Assembly: GCF_030811595.1 (NCBI RefSeq)
Contig: NZ_JAUSRB010000002.1
Coordinates: 8,122,001 to 8,186,000 of the forward strand
Direction: 5' to 3'
Length of the DNA stretch: 64,000 bases
From: Streptosporangium brasiliense
GTDB lineage: Bacteria > Actinomycetota > Actinomycetes > Streptosporangiales > Streptosporangiaceae
Part shown: positions 60,784 to 64,000 of the stretch, in pieces
How positions within the stretch are numbered: position 1 is the stretch's first letter
Layout: each line of letters begins with the position of its first letter
Translations under genes and position numbers: made by a program
The notes under the pieces: generated by a model
What the model saw: the letters and a program-made list of their open reading frames with translations, nothing else
Databases searched by the model: none
What the model was told of the DNA's origin: nothing

Positions 60784-62627
60784 GCCAGAGCACGGCACAG
60801 GGCTGGCGCGGCGTCGCCGCCGAGAACCAGGACGACCTGTCGGAGCAGGTGTCGTTCCTGCTCCGCACCCGGTCACGGCGGCTGCTCGGCGAGCTGCTGC
60901 GGCCCTACCGCAGGGAGATCGTCCTGCTCGTCGCGGTCATCGTGATCTGCAACGCCGCCGCCCTCGCCATCCCCTATCTGATCAAGGTGGGTATCGACAC
61001 CGGCATCCCGCCGATGGTGGCGGGCCAGGGGCCGGCCACGCTGGTGACGGTCGTCGTGGCGGTGCTGGCCGCGGCGGTCATCCAGGCGGCCACCCGGCAG
61101 GTGTTCCTGCGGATGGCGGGCCGCATCGGCCAGAACATCCTGCTGGAGCTACGGCGGCGGGTCTTCGGCCACTTCCAGAGGCTGTCGCTGTCCTTCCACG
61201 ACGACTACACCTCGGGCCGGGTCGTCGCCAGGCTCACCTCCGACATCGAGGCCATCTCCGAGATGCTGCAGTCGGGCTTCGACGGCCTCGTCACGGCCGT
61301 GCTGACGCTGACCGGCACCGCGGTCGTGCTGCTCGTCCTCGACGTCCACCTCGCCGTGGTCGCGCTGCTGCCGCTGCCGGTCCTGCTGCTGTTCACCCGC
61401 TGGTTCCGGCGGCAGTCGAGCATCACCTACCGCAGGACCCGGGAGACCGTGGCGCTGGTGATCGTCCACTTCGTGGAGTCGATGACCGGCATACGGGCGG
61501 TCCAGGCGTTCCGCAGGGAGCCGCGCAACCAGGAGATCTTCGCCCAGCTCAACGCCGACTACCGGGACGCCAACGTACGGAGCATGCACCTGATCTCGGT
61601 CTTCATGCCGGGAGTCAAGCTCATCGGGAACGTCACGGTCGCCGCCGTCCTGTTCTACGGCGGCTGGCTGGCCATCGGCGGTGACGTCACGGTGGGCGTG
61701 CTCGCGGCGTTCCTGCTCTACCTGCGCCAGTTCTACGAGCCGATGCAGGAGATCTCGCAGTTCTACAACACCTTCCAGTCCGCGGGGGCCGCCCTGGAGA
61801 AGCTCTCCGGCGTGCTGGAGGAACGGCCCGCGGTGGCCGAGCCGCGCGATCCCGTGACGCTGGAGCGGCCACGCGGGGAGGTCCGGTTCGAGGAGGTGGA
61901 GTTCTCCTACCTGGACGGCACCCCGGTGCTGTCCAGGATGGACCTGGTGATCCCGGCGGGCCAGAGCGTGGCGGTGGTCGGTACCACCGGGGCGGGGAAG
62001 ACCACGCTGGCGAAGCTGGTCTCCAGGTTCTACGACCCGGTGGCCGGCCGCGTGCTGCTCGACGGGGTGGACCTGCGCGATCTCGGCGAGGACTCGCTGC
62101 GCGGCGCGGTGGTCATGGTGACGCAGGAGAACTTCCTGTTCACCGGCTCGGTCGCCGACAACATCAGGTTCGGCCGGCCCGGCTCGACCATGGCCGAAGT
62201 GGTCGAGGCCGCCCGGGCCATCGGCGCCCATGACTTCATCTCGGCGCTTCCCGAGGGCTACGACACCCAGGTCGCCAAGCACGGCGGCCGGCTGTCGGCC
62301 GGCCAGCGGCAGCTCGTGGCGTTCGCCCGGGCCTTCCTCGCCGATCCGGCGGTGCTGATCCTCGACGAGGCGACCTCCAGCCTGGACGTCCCCGGTGAGC
62401 GGCTGGTGCAGCGGGCGATGCGGACGATCCTGGCGGAACGGACCGCCCTGATCATCGCGCACCGGCTGTCGACCATCGAGATCGCCGACCGGGTGCTCGT
62501 GATGGACAGCGGCGGGATCGTGGAGGACGGCCCGCCCGACCAGCTCGTCGCACGGGACGGCCGCTTCGCCGGCCTGCACCGGGCCTGGCTGGAGAGCATC
62601 TCGGATCTCCCGAGGACCCCCGGCTAG
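60780..62627 (+). CDS. ABC exporter half-transporter, catalytic partner
   Basis: A 615-residue type I exporter half: six membrane segments up to about residue 330, then Walker A GTTGAGKTT, Q-loop TQENFLF, and Walker B LILDEATSSLD with the catalytic Glu. The signature is LSAGQRQ rather than LSGGQ, so this chain gives the weaker signature motif. Combined with the Asp-for-Glu change in the preceding gene, this indicates a heterodimer with one active and one regulatory ATP site. Substrate (drug or lipid) is unknown. Confidence 0.92.
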   Translation: MSQSTAQGWRGVAAENQDDLSEQVSFLLRTRSRRLLGELLRPYRREIVLLVAVIVICNAAALAIPYLIKVGIDTGIPPMVAGQGPATLVTVVVAVLAAAVIQAATRQVFLRMAGRIGQNILLELRRRVFGHFQRLSLSFHDDYTSGRVVARLTSDIEAISEMLQSGFDGLVTAVLTLTGTAVVLLVLDVHLAVVALLPLPVLLLFTRWFRRQSSITYRRTRETVALVIVHFVESMTGIRAVQAFRREPRNQEIFAQLNADYRDANVRSMHLISVFMPGVKLIGNVTVAAVLFYGGWLAIGGDVTVGVLAAFLLYLRQFYEPMQEISQFYNTFQSAGAALEKLSGVLEERPAVAEPRDPVTLERPRGEVRFEEVEFSYLDGTPVLSRMDLVIPAGQSVAVVGTTGAGKTTLAKLVSRFYDPVAGRVLLDGVDLRDLGEDSLRGAVVMVTQENFLFTGSVADNIRFGRPGSTMAEVVEAARAIGAHDFISALPEGYDTQVAKHGGRLSAGQRQLVAFARAFLADPAVLILDEATSSLDVPGERLVQRAMRTILAERTALIIAHRLSTIEIADRVLVMDSGGIVEDGPPDQLVARDGRFAGLHRAWLESISDLPRTPG

Positions 62628-62697
62628 ACCGGACGGCCGGGCAGAGGCCGGGCACGGGGCCGCGGGCATACGGCCCGGCGCACGGACGGGCATACGG

Positions 62698-62723
62698 ACG
62701 GGCTCCACACGCGTGGAGCCCGT
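62698..62723 (+). terminator. Strong hairpin after the ABC exporter genes
   Basis: ACGGGCTCCAC and GTGGAGCCCGT form an 11-bp perfect stem with an ACGC loop, 71 bases after the second ABC stop. No U-tract follows, as is common in high-G+C actinobacteria. Confidence 0.82.
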
Positions 62724-62763
62724 TCCCGCCGGCGCGCAACGTGAAACGGAGGTAAAAAGGGGT

Positions 62764-62852
62764 AGCCCGCACCGGATGAAGGCAGACTACTCATCGTCCA
62801 CCAGCCGGGCGAGCCTGGACTTCAAGCGCAGCCCGCACCGGATGAAGGCAGA
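62764..62852 (+). repeat. 23-bp direct repeat duplicating the start of the PLD-like gene
   Basis: An exact 23-bp sequence occurs at 62764-62786 and 62830-62852, 66 bp apart. Each copy contains an in-frame ATG followed by codons for MKAD. Because 66 is divisible by three, the reading frame stays open through both copies. Confidence 0.9.
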
Positions 62853-64000
62853 TGACTGGTTCCTCACCGGTGCCGAACGCGGCAACCCGGCGTCCCGGAT
62901 CGACGCCCGGCACGACGGCGACACCGCCTGGTCGAGCGGGAACGCCGTACGCCCCGTCCCGCACGGCGCGCCGTACTTCACCGAGCTGCTGGCCCGCGTC
63001 CGCGAGCTGCGGGCCGGAGACCTGCTGCTGTTCACCGACTGGCGCGGCGATCCCGGCGAGCGGCTGGACGGCCCCGGCACCGAGGTCGCCGAGGTGTTCG
63101 CCGCGGCCGCGCGGCGCGGTGTCGTGGTGAAGGGTCTCCTGTGGCGCTCGCACTGGGACCGGCTCCTCTTCAGCGAGGCCGAGAACCGCCACCTGGGGGA
63201 CGCCATCGAGGCCGCCGGCGGGGAGTGCCTGCGTGACATGCGCGTCCCACCCGGCGGCTCGCACCACCAGAAGCTCGTGGTGCTGCGGCACCGCGCCGAC
63301 CCCCGGCGCGACATCGCCTACGTCGGCGGCATCGACCTGTGCTGGAGCCGCCGGGACGACGCCTCCCACGCCGGGGACACCCAGGCCGCCCCCATGGCCG
63401 AGGTGTACGGCGCGCGCCCGCCCTGGCACGACGTGCAGGCCGCGATCGAGGGACCGGCCGTCGGCGACGTCGAAGCCGTGTTCCGGGAGCGCTGGGAGGA
63501 CCCCGGGCCGCTGACCCGCAACCCCCTGCACCGCCTCGCCGACCTGGTGCGGCGGGAGGACACCCGGCCGGATCCGCTGCCGCCGCAGTTCCCCGACCCG
63601 CCCGCCTGCGGCCCGCACGCCGTACAGCTCCTGCGGACCTACGCCCACCGGCGCACGCGCTACCCGTTCGCCCCGCGGGGAGAACGCAGCGTCGCCCGCG
63701 GCTATCTCAAGGCGCTGCGCCGGGCCCGCTCCCTCATCTACATCGAGGACCAGTATCTGTGGTCGCCGCAGATCGCCGAGTCCTTCGCCGAGGCACTCAA
63801 GGTCAACCCGGACCTGCTGATGATCAGTGTCCTCCCGCTCCACCCCGACCAGGACGGCGCGCTCAACGGCACCCCCCAGATACTGGGCCGCAACCAGGCC
63901 CTGTCCATCCTCAAGGAGGCGGGCGGAGACCGCTTCGCGGTGTACGGCCTCGAGAACCGGCAGGGCACTCCGGTCTACGTCCACGCCAAGGTCTGCGTGA
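62776..64000 (+). CDS. Phospholipase-D-like protein (partial, 3' end beyond the window)
   Basis: At least 408 residues of a PLD-superfamily protein. The first HKD-type motif is SHHQKLVVLRH, with Arg where the family Asp usually is; GGIDLCWSRRDD follows. YIEDQYLWSP is present later, and the second motif begins VYVHAKV at the right edge. Two starts are possible, ATG 62776 and ATG 62842, lying in the two copies of a 23-bp repeat; neither has a good ribosome site. Homology begins at DDWFLTGAERGNPASR, so 62842 may be the original start. It may be a phospholipase or a phosphatidyl-transferase. Confidence 0.85.
   Translation, partial: MKADYSSSTSRASLDFKRSPHRMKADDWFLTGAERGNPASRIDARHDGDTAWSSGNAVRPVPHGAPYFTELLARVRELRAGDLLLFTDWRGDPGERLDGPGTEVAEVFAAAARRGVVVKGLLWRSHWDRLLFSEAENRHLGDAIEAAGGECLRDMRVPPGGSHHQKLVVLRHRADPRRDIAYVGGIDLCWSRRDDASHAGDTQAAPMAEVYGARPPWHDVQAAIEGPAVGDVEAVFRERWEDPGPLTRNPLHRLADLVRREDTRPDPLPPQFPDPPACGPHAVQLLRTYAHRRTRYPFAPRGERSVARGYLKALRRARSLIYIEDQYLWSPQIAESFAEALKVNPDLLMISVLPLHPDQDGALNGTPQILGRNQALSILKEAGGDRFAVYGLENRQGTPVYVHAKVCV

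Noticed and set aside
1-64000. CRISPR arrays, tRNA or rRNA genes, insertion sequences, phage genes
   Set aside because: No regularly spaced repeats of CRISPR type, no cloverleaf or rRNA strings, and no transposase, integrase or phage motifs were seen on either strand.

Overview
The window is about 64 kb of very high G+C DNA with short intergenic gaps, frequent ATGA/GTGA gene overlaps, GTG starts and long antisense open frames. Gene content (group 1h uptake hydrogenase with DUF5947/DUF6084 partners, narGHJI-narK, SARP/BTAD-AAA regulator, DosR-like boxes, metallophosphoesterase plus phosphopantetheinyl transferase pair) points to a soil actinomycete. A Streptosporangiales-type organism is my best guess; this is inference from gene content, not from a marker gene.

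Region 1 (1-9.6 kb): choline/glycine-betaine catabolism. On the minus strand run betA (choline dehydrogenase), a dimethylglycine oxidase and the start of sarcosine oxidase beta (cut by the left edge). A second minus-strand unit holds a Rieske oxygenase resembling glycine-betaine monooxygenase and a molybdopterin formate-dehydrogenase-like protein. An IclR regulator lies between the two units. Both control regions carry a 36-bp block made of two 17-bp IclR-operator-like sites at identical spacing. Together the genes suggest choline to betaine to dimethylglycine to sarcosine to glycine, with the released C1 units oxidised through formate.

Region 2 (9.6-12.6 kb): a TPP riboswitch and tenA, a small protein plus an AhpD-like (CMD) protein facing a TetR regulator across twin operators, and a shikimate-kinase-like P-loop protein.

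Region 3 (12.6-25.3 kb): a carotenoid locus. cruF, a crtD-like desaturase and a glycosyltransferase run rightward; plsY and crtA are divergent; crtI-crtB-plsX run leftward. There is no cyclase and no GGPP synthase in view, so an acyclic, hydroxylated, possibly 2-keto, glycosylated and perhaps acylated carotenoid is the working prediction. The phospholipid acyltransferase genes plsX and plsY inside this locus are the most unusual part. A large BTAD-AAA regulator, a tandem-repeat tract and an acidic disordered protein follow.

Region 4 (25.3-39.3 kb): a complete structural cluster for a high-affinity group 1h [NiFe]-hydrogenase: two SIS-domain proteins flanking a HypC-like protein, hhyS, hhyL, a NifU-like protein, DUF5947, DUF6084, an uncharacterised 448-residue protein, a maturation protease, a DUF6893-like micro-protein, hypA, hypC, hypD, hypE, and divergent hypF. 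hypB is not in the window.

Region 5 (39.1-47 kb): an MFS exporter and its LacI regulator, a metallophosphoesterase/phosphopantetheinyl transferase pair, and kdpDE without kdpFABC.

Region 6 (47-58.5 kb): respiratory nitrate reductase narGHJI with a hemerythrin, a nitronate monooxygenase-like protein, narK, and a flavohaemoglobin. DosR-type palindromes precede narG and hmp. With the hydrogenase this gives a plausible hydrogen-to-nitrate persistence metabolism for low oxygen.

Region 7 (58.5-64 kb): a heterodimeric ABC exporter with one degenerate ATP site, a strong terminator, and a phospholipase-D-like gene cut by the right edge, whose start lies in a 23-bp duplication.
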